Shown: positions 7,102 through 14,462, numbered from the stretch's first letter. The stretch: DNA of 29,059 bases from an uncultured Bacteroidales bacterium (GCA_937884485.1 CALGCG010000023.1:1-29059); one strand, 5' to 3'. Translations and numbers: made by a program. The notes: generated from the letters alone by a model not told the origin.

Positions 7102-8700
7102 TCACAATTCGTTATTATATATTGTTTGCACTTCAGTATTCGTGATAGCACGATTATAGAAACGGATATTATCCAATTTCATGTTGTTTGATACAGTGTA
7201 CCCTTCACCAGTTTTGTTAGAGCCAAAGACAATTTTCGAACAATTGTTATTGCTTGCGACGTGATAGTACATTGATGCCTGGTCGACGAGGCTACCGTCA
7301 ACATACAGTTTCACGGTACCACTAAAAAGAGTGATAACAATATGATGCCAGTTGCCGGATTGTATGCCTTGGTTCTGATAATTATATGAGAACTGTATTC
7401 GAGCGTTTGAATAATCTCCTCCGTTGATGAAAAATTTACCGTTTTGATTAGCCGAAAAATAAGGCACATCGTAGTAGTAGTTGGTGGTGTTGCTGTTTTG
7501 TGCTGCGAAAATGCATCCTGGACCGAAATCTTTTATCCAGAAAGAGACACTGAATGTAGAAAGACCATTGAAAAGGTTATATGGAATATTCATATACTGT
7601 CCTTGCATTGCGTTAAGCATGAGGTAGTGGTCTGTGCTGCCGTCGCTGGGGAAACTGGGGGTGTTCACACCAGAGGCATGAATACCATTTTCCGTCATGT
7701 CGTCGCAATTAGAGTTGTCGAAGGTATAGTAAGCAATTAACCCGCCAGGTACTACGATGGCATCATTACCGCCGCCGCTTGAATTTGCAGTCACCAGTAC
7801 ATTTGTAATGCTGCCATCATTAACATTCCGTATTTGTACATAGGTACTACCTTGTCCGTTTAGCACCGAGCGATTTAGAGCCAGATTGATAGTCTGGCTG
7901 GCGCCAGGCGAAAGGGTACCAGATGAAGGAGACACGGAAAGCCATGCACAGTTGTAATCTATCTGATAGCTTATAGAATTGTTCCCTACGTTGCTAAGCA
8001 TAAGTGATTTGGACACTGCTGAAGTGCCAAAATCAATGGTTGATGGGGAAACATTCAGGACGTTGGTGTTGTATCCTACAGAGACAGGAATTGTTATTTC
8101 GCTCCCGCTAGTGGTGTTTGTAACTTTTAGAATGACCGTGGTAGAATTGGTGACATGAGTGCGGTCGACAGTGAGTGTTACCATACTTTGTTGACCAGCT
8201 CCAGTATTTCCGCTCAAAGGACTTACAGTAAGCCACTCCGCGCTACTCAGCAGACTGATAGACCATGAGATAGATCCATTTGCTGCATTGTTCTTTATTT
8301 GGAAATATTGTACGGTTTCGCTTTCCCCAAAATCAATCCGTTGCACGCTTAGGCTCATCTCGGAATAGCTAGGAGTAAGCATTATGTTGCCATTGGTGAC
8401 TTTGCCATTCCGTACCTGGACAATTTTAGTGTTTGTTTGATATCCACTTTTTGAAGCTTGAATAGTGTATTGGTTTGCATCAAGGTCAACGAATTCGAAA
8501 TGGCCATCGCTACCAGATACCGTTGAAAGCCCCATTGGAGTTAGTGTGACATCAACATTTCGGAGAGGTTCCCCACTATTGGCATCAGACACAAATCCAG
8601 TAATGCTTCCATATTCTTCAACGTTGTCCATACAGGCGGTGATGCAAGCCGCCATCGTTACAAATGCCAGTATTCTAATCAGTTTTTTTCCCCTATACAT
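7102..8700 (-). CDS. Lipoprotein: regulatory-like, two BACON-like and LamG domains
   Basis: A 532-residue lipoprotein with lipobox ITAC (C23). Domains in order: carboxypeptidase-regulatory-like (about 30-110, GSITGFVSDANSGEPLRN), two BACON-like Ig domains (about 113-209 and 215-306, each with DFG and the pair W-S/T-SP-SG), and a C-terminal LamG jelly roll (about 318-532, GGLIAYYTFDN). BACON-type domains are common in Bacteroidetes surface proteins as spacers or glycan/mucin contacts. The layout suggests a stalk presenting a ligand-binding LamG head. The first two modules parallel those of the FN3-repeat lipoprotein, so the operon appears to reuse one base module with different heads. The stop overlaps or abuts the start of the second LamG gene. 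Confidence 0.87.
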   Translation of the reverse strand: MYRGKKLIRILAFVTMAACITACMDNVEEYGSITGFVSDANSGEPLRNVDVTLTPMGLSTVSGSDGHFEFVDLDANQYTIQASKSGYQTNTKIVQVRNGKVTNGNIMLTPSYSEMSLSVQRIDFGESETVQYFQIKNNAANGSISWSISLLSSAEWLTVSPLSGNTGAGQQSMVTLTVDRTHVTNSTTVILKVTNTTSGSEITIPVSVGYNTNVLNVSPSTIDFGTSAVSKSLMLSNVGNNSISYQIDYNCAWLSVSPSSGTLSPGASQTINLALNRSVLNGQGSTYVQIRNVNDGSITNVLVTANSSGGGNDAIVVPGGLIAYYTFDNSNCDDMTENGIHASGVNTPSFPSDGSTDHYLMLNAMQGQYMNIPYNLFNGLSTFSVSFWIKDFGPGCIFAAQNSNTTNYYYDVPYFSANQNGKFFINGGDYSNARIQFSYNYQNQGIQSGNWHHIVITLFSGTVKLYVDGSLVDQASMYYHVASNNNCSKIVFGSNKTGEGYTVSNNMKLDNIRFYNRAITNTEVQTIYNNEL

Positions 8701-8747
8701 ATTAAGAAATATTTATAGATAATCTCACAAGGTATAATTTGCTGCCC

Positions 8748-9083
8748 TTACGGGTTCGCCTGTGTTTTTTTCTTCATTACTAAATCAACATTTACTGTTT
8801 CGCCGGGATTAACAATGATTGTTTTTCTGTTGGCTTGATAGTCTGTTTTCTGTACTGTCACGGTGTATTGTTGTGGCTCTATATCATGAAATTCGAACAG
8901 CCCGTCCATACCGGTGTATGTGTTTTTTGATGTTGGACTGAGAGTTACGGTAACCTGTGGGATGGGCTCTCCATTGTCGACATCGATGACGGTGCCGGTG
9001 ATAGTAGCAGTGGTGTCGTATTCCACTGGGCTGCAGGCGACAAACAGCGTCGCCAATGCGAAAATACTGAATATTCTTTTCAT
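8748..9083 (-). CDS. Small lipoprotein with carboxypeptidase-regulatory-like domain
   Basis: A 111-residue lipoprotein: signal with lipobox FVAC (C17) and a single carboxypeptidase-regulatory-like beta-sandwich (about 25-105, with ITGTVIDVDNGEPIPQV, the turn GMDGLFEFHDI and the basic tail KKKTQANP). It has no head domain, so it looks like the minimal anchor module of the larger lipoproteins in this operon standing alone. It lies 12 nt downstream of the DUF5683-like gene and 47 nt upstream of the BACON/LamG lipoprotein. It could act as a periplasmic or surface adaptor; that is inference. Confidence 0.82.
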   Translation of the reverse strand: MKRIFSIFALATLFVACSPVEYDTTATITGTVIDVDNGEPIPQVTVTLSPTSKNTYTGMDGLFEFHDIEPQQYTVTVQKTDYQANRKTIIVNPGETVNVDLVMKKKTQANP

Positions 9084-9095
9084 CTGGGTTTGGAT

Positions 9096-9863
9096 TTAGA
9101 ATGACAACGTGAATGACATGCCCATAAAATCGGGCGAGGCTGCGGGTGCGAACGAAAGGATAGTGTTGTTGAATTTGATGGTTGGCCTGCCGGGTGATAC
9201 GATTCCATCGACGATATTCCAGACATAGAACGCCACAGCCCCGGCGATGAATCCGTAGCTTGCCACGTTCCATGCGTTGGCACGGTTGGAGTAGAACTGT
9301 TTGTCGCTACTGTTGTATGCGTTGTTCATCTTCGAAGTGTAGCTGGCCTTGAGCGACTGCGACAGTACGATGCCGCCTACGCAGGCTACTTCGCCGACGA
9401 TGAAGAGCGTAGCTTTGCCTCCCTGTCCCTTCCATATCTGTTGGGCACCGGGGATGAACACGCGGGGCGAGAATCCATACTCCGTAGTGGCTTCCACGGC
9501 CTCGGCCTCGTAGGTGGGGTTCTTGCGCGTTTGGTAGAGGAAATATCCGGTGAGGCCGTTGGAGGTTGTCTCCCAATAGGAAGCGATGTAGCCCGATTTG
9601 ATCCAGGGGTCGTTGTCGCCCACCATCAGCTTGCGCCTACGGATGATCTCTTTTTCAGCATCCTTGATGATGCTTTTCTGGTCGTGGCCGGTCACCACCA
9701 CGACCTCCAGATAGGTGTTGGGCAGTGTGCGTTTGAATGTAGATGAGGCCCAGGTGGGCTTGTCCTTGCTGCTACCATAGACATCCTGCGCGTTTGCGGT
9801 CGCAGGGAGCAGCCATGTGCCTATCAGGCACATGGCCGCTAACATACATATTCTTCTCATCAT
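9096..9863 (-). CDS. DUF5683-like exported membrane protein
   Basis: A 255-residue protein with a Sec signal (about 1-25, ending ANAQD). Residues about 50-125 form a soluble domain (YLEVVVVTGHDQKSI, a helix IIKDAEKEIIRRRKLM, then YFLYQTRKNP). A segment reminiscent of DUF5683 follows: FIPGAQQIWKGQGGK at 136-150 leading into a first hydrophobic helix (about 150-170) and a second at about 199-220 (ASYGFIAGAVAFYVW). The C-terminus ends in the strand SFTLSF. DUF5683 is widespread in Bacteroidetes without an assigned role. It lies 15 nt after the second LPP20-like gene, and those three genes look like the core of the operon. Confidence 0.75.
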   Translation of the reverse strand: MMRRICMLAAMCLIGTWLLPATANAQDVYGSSKDKPTWASSTFKRTLPNTYLEVVVVTGHDQKSIIKDAEKEIIRRRKLMVGDNDPWIKSGYIASYWETTSNGLTGYFLYQTRKNPTYEAEAVEATTEYGFSPRVFIPGAQQIWKGQGGKATLFIVGEVACVGGIVLSQSLKASYTSKMNNAYNSSDKQFYSNRANAWNVASYGFIAGAVAFYVWNIVDGIVSPGRPTIKFNNTILSFAPAASPDFMGMSFTLSF

Positions 9864-9878
9864 GGCGGTTCCAATAGG

Positions 9879-10520
9879 TTATTGTCCCATGTCACTGAAG
9901 GATTTCAAGGCGCTCTCCCGGAATTTCTCCTCGTTTTGGCGCACCTCTTTCTTCACACTCTCCGGGATGTCTTTGCTCTCCTCGACGCCGTCGACGATGG
10001 CCTGTGCAATCTCTTTCTTTACCACCGTGATGGCCATATAGATCATGCGGTATCCACTTTCGTCCACTTTGCCCATCTGACGGCAGGCCTCTTTGCTGTC
10101 GTTAAGCAGCTTGTCGATGGCTTCCTCGCCTGCGCTTTCGATATGAGAGGCCACGCTACTGCGCGAGTCCACGTCGAGTTGGTCGAAATAGTCGCGCATG
10201 ATGCTGCGGTAGTGACCTCCGATTTTCATCTTCACTTGTTGACGCAACGAGTTGAGCTGCTTGTTGAACTCTATGGTATAGTCACGCTCGCTGTCGCCTC
10301 CAGCTTTTATGCGGAAATAGCCGCTGGCAGCAAAATACTCGTCGTTGTCGGCGAGCCAGCAGGGTTGGCTCGTTGTCTCTTCGTCATCGTCGTTGTTGGC
10401 ATAGTTCACAACCTTTTTTGCGTTGGCATTCTTCAATTCATTGTCGAATTGTGCATTGGCATTTGGGATGAGTACAACGCCGAAAAGAATACCTAAAACA
10501 ATATAACTGATTTTCTTCAT
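9879..10520 (-). CDS. LPP20-like periplasmic protein, second paralogue
   Basis: A 213-residue protein with a type I signal peptide (about 1-23, NANAQ). The mature part aligns along its length with the 203-residue lipoprotein encoded upstream: shared PCW (53-55), RDYFDQ (109-114), HIESAG (126-131), a conserved CR pair, MIYM strand and a charged C-terminal helix with the FR-SA-K-F pattern. The segment before the tail (YMAITVVKKEIAQAIVDGV) fits the LPP20/FlgO-like fold. Unlike its paralogue it has no lipobox, so one partner would be membrane anchored and the other soluble in the periplasm. They may form a heteromer; I have no direct evidence. Confidence 0.75.
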   Translation of the reverse strand: MKKISYIVLGILFGVVLIPNANAQFDNELKNANAKKVVNYANNDDDEETTSQPCWLADNDEYFAASGYFRIKAGGDSERDYTIEFNKQLNSLRQQVKMKIGGHYRSIMRDYFDQLDVDSRSSVASHIESAGEEAIDKLLNDSKEACRQMGKVDESGYRMIYMAITVVKKEIAQAIVDGVEESKDIPESVKKEVRQNEEKFRESALKSFSDMGQ

Positions 10521-10545
10521 GGGAATCTTTTTTATAGATTAAACA

Positions 10546-11157
10546 TTATTGTTCTTTGAACTCGTTAAATTCCTTGTTGTTCGAATTTTCAAAGACTTTG
10601 AAGGCGCTGTCGCGGAACGTCTTTTCGTTGAACCGCATCTTCAGTTGTTCGTCTTCGGAGAGTTGTTTCACCATGTTGTCGGTAAATTTCTTTTTGCTCA
10701 CCTTGACGGTCACGTACATGATGACATTGTTCTTCTCGTCGGGGCGGGTCTGTTTGCGGCACACCTCGTAGGTTTCATTGATGGCGGTCTTGACAATGAG
10801 ATCGCCAGCGCTCTCAATATGCTCTCTGGCATATGAGCCTTCTTCAGTGTCCATCTGGTCGAAATAATCGCGTAGAACAGCACGGTAAACACTCTGCAGC
10901 TTCTGTCGCATCTGTAGTTGTGCCGAACGGAGCGTGGCCGTCGGGGCGGTATTCATGCTGCTCTGTTTGAACTGACGTTGCGCGGTGGCATAGAACCACT
11001 CGTCGTCGTCGGCCATCCAACAAGGCACATCATAGACATCAGCGCTTGACTGGCTTGAAGCAGGGACCTTGGTTTCAACAGCTTTTGTGGATTTGCAAGA
11101 AGTCATCGCAAAGACAACAACTGCCAGCATGGGGATTAATAAACTTACTTTTTTCAT
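10546..11157 (-). CDS. LPP20-like lipoprotein, first gene of the surface operon
   Basis: A 203-residue lipoprotein with lipobox MTSC (C21) and a Ser/Lys/Thr-rich linker. It then follows the same pattern as the next gene: PCWMADDDEWF (45-55), RDYFDQ (96-101), HIESAG (113-118), CRKQ, a VIMYVTVKVSKK strand and a Glu/Lys-rich C-terminal helix. LPP20-type proteins are envelope lipoproteins often found near secretion or curli-like loci; here no CsgG-like gene is in view. It is first in the operon, and the only consensus promoter upstream lies about 370 nt away, behind a structured leader that ends in a terminator-like hairpin. Confidence 0.78.
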   Translation of the reverse strand: MKKVSLLIPMLAVVVFAMTSCKSTKAVETKVPASSQSSADVYDVPCWMADDDEWFYATAQRQFKQSSMNTAPTATLRSAQLQMRQKLQSVYRAVLRDYFDQMDTEEGSYAREHIESAGDLIVKTAINETYEVCRKQTRPDEKNNVIMYVTVKVSKKKFTDNMVKQLSEDEQLKMRFNEKTFRDSAFKVFENSNNKEFNEFKEQ

Positions 11158-11211
11158 GTTGTTTGTGTGTTTTATGGGTTAAACATTCAATTTTTTATCC
11201 AAACAACACAT

Positions 11212-11249
11212 AAAAAAGAGCGCGGGTTAAGAACCTTTGCTTATCCCGC
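11212..11249 (-). terminator. Terminator-like hairpin in the surface-operon leader
   Basis: On the minus strand a 10-bp stem (arms 11240-11249 and 11222-11231, one mismatch, 8-nt loop) is followed by six T at 11212-11217. It is oriented to stop transcripts from the promoter at 11526-11556 before they reach the operon start at 11157. Confidence 0.7.
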
Positions 11250-11520
11250 CATGTTAGGCCTTCGCATTGCCCGTTTGTATGGAATAAGCAATGCCGAAGC
11301 CCACGCTAATGGTATATATAGAATAATACTATATTTATACCAAACCATGGACGAAGAACATTGCGTTATTGCGATACAAACGTCAGAAGTTGCGAAGTTC
11401 AACATGACCGCAGATAAACGCCGTTACAACGTCTTTCTTATATGTCCTGCCGCTCCTGCGGGACTTGCCCGCCCACTTTCGCCCGTCGCTCTCGACGAGG
11501 CTCCGGCGATATGGAAACGA
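11213..11520 (-). ncRNA. Putative structured non-coding RNA or leader of about 300 nt
   Basis: The stretch between a full-consensus promoter (11526-11556) and a terminator-like hairpin (11212-11249) carries no credible protein on the minus strand. It holds several hairpins: CGTCG/CGACG at 11484-11497, GCGGG/CCCGC at 11458-11472, an AT-rich middle, and a long imperfect stem at 11257-11270 with 11288-11301. Boundaries set by a TAnnTTTG promoter and a terminator are the description of the Weinberg-type Bacteroidales-1 RNA class as I remember it, but I cannot run the covariance model, so membership is only a suggestion. It could be a free small RNA or an attenuating leader of the operon starting at 11157. 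Confidence 0.55.
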
Positions 11521-11525
11521 CGGTG

Positions 11526-11556
11526 CAAAGGTACGAATATTTTTGAAATTAGCAAA
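11526..11556 (-). promoter_or_regulatory. Full Bacteroidetes promoter upstream of leader RNA
   Basis: Read on the minus strand: TTTG (11553-11556), a 19-nt spacer, then TACCTTTG (11526-11533) followed by CACCG. This matches the TTTG-N19-TAnnTTTG arrangement. Transcription would start near 11520 and give a leader of about 360 nt before the first operon gene. Confidence 0.75.
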
Positions 11557-11590
11557 AAAAGATTTTTTTTCTTTATCAGTTCCTTGCTAA

Positions 11591-11630
11591 CACCCTATCA
11601 ACTCCCACCGTGATGGGAGTTGATAGGGTG
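11591..11630. terminator. Perfect 17-bp hairpin after the PHP gene
   Basis: Arms 11591-11607 and 11614-11630 are exact reverse complements around a 6-nt loop. It lies 54 nt beyond the stop of the minus-strand PHP gene and is probably the terminator of the cysS operon, although no T-run follows immediately on that strand. Confidence 0.6.
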
Positions 11631-11683
11631 AAGAAAGAGCTTTCATAAAGGTGGAAAAGCCAAATGTAATGAGGCGCTCAGGG

Positions 11684-12508
11684 TTAGGTCTTCCATGGGC
11701 TGCGGAGCACCTCGGGGTAGTGGATGGCGGCGAGGTATTCGTAGGCGCCTTCGGTGCGGAGGAGGTCCTCCGGGGCGTGGGCGTCGGTACTGACGATGAC
11801 GGGGATGCGCCATTGCTGCATGGCTTTTATCAGGCGGCGCGAGGGGTAGTAGTCGGGATGGCGGCCTTTGTAGATGCCGCGGGTGTTGACCTCGACGATG
11901 ATGCCCAGCTCATGGGCCAGCGCGAGGGTTTCCAGGGCCAGTTCTTCGTACCAGGGTTCGTCTTCCGCGAAGTAGCGGCTGCGGTTGTGCATGGCTATCT
12001 TGTCGGGGTGGCCGAGAATGGTGGGGCGGTTGCGCTCGAGCATGGCGTTCTGCTGGTGGAAGTAGGCGCGCACGCCGGCGCGGATGTCGCCGCCGAAGAG
12101 GCGGTTGAGGCCTTCGTCGTAGCGCTCGTAGTGTGGGCCGTCGATCATCCAGAGGTCGTTGCCGTCGTGCGGCGTGGTGCCGGGCACGGGTATGAGGTGC
12201 ACGCTGCCGATGGTGTAGTCCAGCCCACCCTGCTTTATCAAGGGGGTGAAGTCCTCGAGCATGCCGGGCACATAGTCGAACTCAAGGCCGAGGGATATCT
12301 GTATGCGGTCTTTGTATTCCTGTTGCAGGGCGCGGATTTCGCGGCAGTAGCCGTCGTAGTCGGTGATGGAATAGGTGTTGTCGAAGGGCAGGGGAGAGTG
12401 GCCGCTGAAGCCGAGTGCGGTGAAGCCATGGGCGACGGCGAAGTCGACCATCTCGCGCGGCGAGGCCTTGCCGTCGCAGTAGGTGCTGTGGGTGTGGTAG
12501 TTGGTCAT
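11684..12508 (-). CDS. PHP-family histidinol-phosphatase
   Basis: A 274-residue cytosolic metal-dependent phosphoesterase of the PHP superfamily, HisK/HisJ type, which dephosphorylates histidinol phosphate in histidine synthesis. Metal-binding motifs run in order: HTHSTYCDG near the start (H5, H7), GFSGH, GLEFDYVPG, IGSVH, GHPDK, VEVNTRG and the closing STDAHAPEDL. I chose ATG 12508 because the protein then begins MTNYHTHS as usual for this family; an in-frame ATG at 12526 would add six residues but lies inside a GCCGGC hairpin. It is the last gene of the cysS cluster and ends 54 nt before a strong hairpin. Other PHP phosphoesterase activities are possible, since no his genes are in view. Confidence 0.85.
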   Translation of the reverse strand: MTNYHTHSTYCDGKASPREMVDFAVAHGFTALGFSGHSPLPFDNTYSITDYDGYCREIRALQQEYKDRIQISLGLEFDYVPGMLEDFTPLIKQGGLDYTIGSVHLIPVPGTTPHDGNDLWMIDGPHYERYDEGLNRLFGGDIRAGVRAYFHQQNAMLERNRPTILGHPDKIAMHNRSRYFAEDEPWYEELALETLALAHELGIIVEVNTRGIYKGRHPDYYPSRRLIKAMQQWRIPVIVSTDAHAPEDLLRTEGAYEYLAAIHYPEVLRSPWKT

Positions 12509-12542
12509 TTGTTGGAGCGCCGGCATCCTGCCGGCAGAAGGG

Positions 12543-13760
12543 TTAAAAAGAGTATACCATGCTTAACGACAGGCGCAGGTTGCCCACGGGTTCTTTGTAC
12601 CCGGCGTGGGTGTATTCGGCTTCGGCGGTGAAGTCGAGGCCGGTGAGGGTCTTGTAGGTGAGGCGGGGCTGGATGCGCCAGAGGTATTCAAGGTCGTGGC
12701 CGCGGCCGAAGCAATGGGCGAAGTCCGTATTGCCGTAGTCGAGGTTCTTGGCGTAGCCGAGGAAGAGGCCGGGGCGCCAGTGGCCGCGAGTGCGCTCGAT
12801 GTCGACCCACACGGTGTTGAAGTGCCAGTCCTGGAACGTGCTGTCGGCCAGCATGAGGTAGCCGCCCAGGGAGCAGCCCTCATAGAGGCTGTTGTTGAGG
12901 AGGGTCTGCGCCTTGATGGTCAGCAGCGGTTTGGGATCGCAGCGCTCAAAGATGTTCAGGCGTCCGAAGAGACTCCAGGTGAGGGAGGTGTGCTTGTCCG
13001 TGGAAGGTTGCACCGCTGTTGCCGCAGACTGAACCTGCGGTTGGATGGTCTTGATGTTGACGGCGGCGCCGAGGAAAAGCATGTCCGAGTTCCAGCGCAG
13101 TTGGAGGTTGAGTTCGGGCACCAGGCTGTGGCGGGCGAAGAGGGTGCTGCTGGCGGGAGCGCCGTTGAGGAGGCCCTGGCTCATGTTGTCGAGCTGCCAA
13201 GAGGCGGCAGCCACAGCTTCGAGGATTCCGAGGTTGTACTCGTAGCGCACCTGCGGCTGGCGGGCATAGGGGTGGAACGGGGAGCCCATGTTGAGGGGGT
13301 TGGTCATGGGCATGATTTCGTGGATGACCATCGGGTACCAGTACTGGCCGGCCAGCAGGCGGTGGTGCTCCCATCGGAGGTCGATGTAGGCATGGCGCAG
13401 GCGGAGGTTGTTGATGGCGGCGTTGGTGGAGCCGGTGAAGTCGCCCTCGACGTAGGCGCTGGTCTTGGCGCCGAGCATGTCGGGTCCTTTGACGCGCAGG
13501 CCGAGGCGGGCGGTGATGGCCAGCATGTCGGCCTGCCAGCCGTCGTTGATGTCGTTGCCGAGGCTGTCGCGGAGGATGGGCTTGGGATAGAAGAGCATCA
13601 TGTCCTCGCGGCCGCCCACCACGCTGCGGCTGTCGGCGTAGTAGTGGGGGTTGACGAAGCCGTGCCACTCGAGGCTGAAGGGGCTTTGGGCTTTCATAGT
13701 TCCTATAGTCGCTATAGTCACTATAGTTCCTATGGCCACTATTTTTCCTATCCGTTTCAT
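12543..13760 (-). CDS. Outer-membrane porin-like beta-barrel
   Basis: A 405-residue exported protein. The signal peptide (MKRIGKIVAIG... to MKAQ, about 1-24) is encoded by a degenerate 9-nt tandem repeat. The mature part shows repeated amphipathic strands (SLEWHGFVNPHYYADS, TSAYVEGDFTG, NLRLRHAYIDLRW, HHRLLAGQYWYPMV) and ends LRLSLSMVYSF with a C-terminal aromatic residue, the usual signal for barrel assembly. The N-terminal half resembles DcaP-like porins that keep the HAYI and GQ-W-P patterns; the transported substrate is unknown. The ATG at 13760 overlaps the stop of the upstream membrane-protein gene as ATGA. The frame continues upstream inside that gene, but the signal peptide fixes the start. 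Confidence 0.82.
   Translation of the reverse strand: MKRIGKIVAIGTIVTIATIGTMKAQSPFSLEWHGFVNPHYYADSRSVVGGREDMMLFYPKPILRDSLGNDINDGWQADMLAITARLGLRVKGPDMLGAKTSAYVEGDFTGSTNAAINNLRLRHAYIDLRWEHHRLLAGQYWYPMVIHEIMPMTNPLNMGSPFHPYARQPQVRYEYNLGILEAVAAASWQLDNMSQGLLNGAPASSTLFARHSLVPELNLQLRWNSDMLFLGAAVNIKTIQPQVQSAATAVQPSTDKHTSLTWSLFGRLNIFERCDPKPLLTIKAQTLLNNSLYEGCSLGGYLMLADSTFQDWHFNTVWVDIERTRGHWRPGLFLGYAKNLDYGNTDFAHCFGRGHDLEYLWRIQPRLTYKTLTGLDFTAEAEYTHAGYKEPVGNLRLSLSMVYSF
13695..13751 (-). repeat. 9-nt tandem repeat inside a signal-peptide coding region
   Basis: Six degenerate 9-nt units (plus-strand TATAGTTCC, TATAGTCGC, TATAGTCAC and variants). On the coding strand the units read as three codons giving [GVA]-T-[IM], so copy-number changes would alter hydrophobic-core length without breaking the frame. 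Confidence 0.8.
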
Positions 13761-14443
13761 TTCTTGATGGCAAGGATGAGACCGAGGGCCACGCCGAGCA
13801 GGGCGGCGAAGAGCACCTGCAGGTTGGCGGGCAGGATGAAGGTGATGGTGTGGGCCGGGAACCAGAAGAGGGGTATGGTCTTCTTGATGACGAAGTTCCA
13901 CTGCATGTCCCAGTTGACCTTGTGGGCGAAGATTTCACGCATCTTCATGGGGCGGAGCAGTCCGCGGACGGTGCCGCCATTGTCGGTGATGTGGATGTCG
14001 GTGCACTTGTGGAAGGTCATCATCACCGGGGCGAAGATGGAGTTCATCAGCACGCTGACGGCGAAAGCCACGATGAGTTTTCCCCAGGTGAATTCGGCGG
14101 CGCCGAACAGTGTTGCCGCGTCGTGCCATCCGAGGCTGCCGAGGAAGGCCGGCACGCCGACCTTGAAGATGACCATGGCCATGGCGATGCACATGCCGAG
14201 GAAGCCCCAAACCATCATGCGGGGCAGGACGCCGAAGCCCTTCTTGTTGTAGACGCCTTCGCGGATGCGGAGGGCCAGCATCTCGCCCAGGGTGGCGAGG
14301 ATGGCGAACTTGAAGAAGGCCATGATGTAGGGGTGGTGGGCCGTGGCCCAGTTGAAGCCTTCGGCGCAGCGGGTCTGCGGAATGGCGAAGAGCGCCGCCA
14401 CCACGGCGACACAAAGAATGAGTATCCAGTCTGCTTTTTTCAT
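13757..14443 (-). CDS. Polytopic inner-membrane protein
   Basis: A 228-residue integral membrane protein with a non-cleaved hydrophobic start (WILILCVAVVAALFAI) and about four to five hydrophobic segments: near 40-60, 78-98, 120-142 and two close to the C-terminus. The last part, WDMQWNFVIKKTIPLFWFPAH followed by LPANLQVLFAALLGVALGLILAI, recalls the C-terminal signature of the Mpv17/PMP22 family, but I treat that as a hint only. It is third in the cysS cluster, 19 nt after the lipoprotein gene and overlapping the porin-like gene by four bases. Function not known. Confidence 0.75.
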   Translation of the reverse strand: MKKADWILILCVAVVAALFAIPQTRCAEGFNWATAHHPYIMAFFKFAILATLGEMLALRIREGVYNKKGFGVLPRMMVWGFLGMCIAMAMVIFKVGVPAFLGSLGWHDAATLFGAAEFTWGKLIVAFAVSVLMNSIFAPVMMTFHKCTDIHITDNGGTVRGLLRPMKMREIFAHKVNWDMQWNFVIKKTIPLFWFPAHTITFILPANLQVLFAALLGVALGLILAIKK

Positions 14444-14462
14444 TGCTGAGGGTGTTTTTTGT

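Noticed and set aside
698..11157. Surface block as a polysaccharide utilisation locus or a Mfa/Fim-type fimbrial locus
   Set aside because: No SusC/SusD pair, glycoside hydrolase or recognisable fimbrillin is present; LamG, BACON and FN3-like domains alone are not enough.
11167..11613. A 148-codon plus-strand open frame over the leader region
   Set aside because: It runs over a promoter, several hairpins and a terminator of the opposite strand, shows no domain or export signal and ends in low-complexity Phe/Lys codons. I take it as a shadow of the structured RNA.
12963..14252. Long open frames opposite the porin-like and membrane-protein genes, and similar ones opposite cysS, the transglutaminase-like gene and others
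   Set aside because: They are antisense shadows caused by high GC: Val/Gly/His/Glu-rich or Arg/Pro-rich with no signal peptide or domain, while the other strand encodes recognisable proteins.
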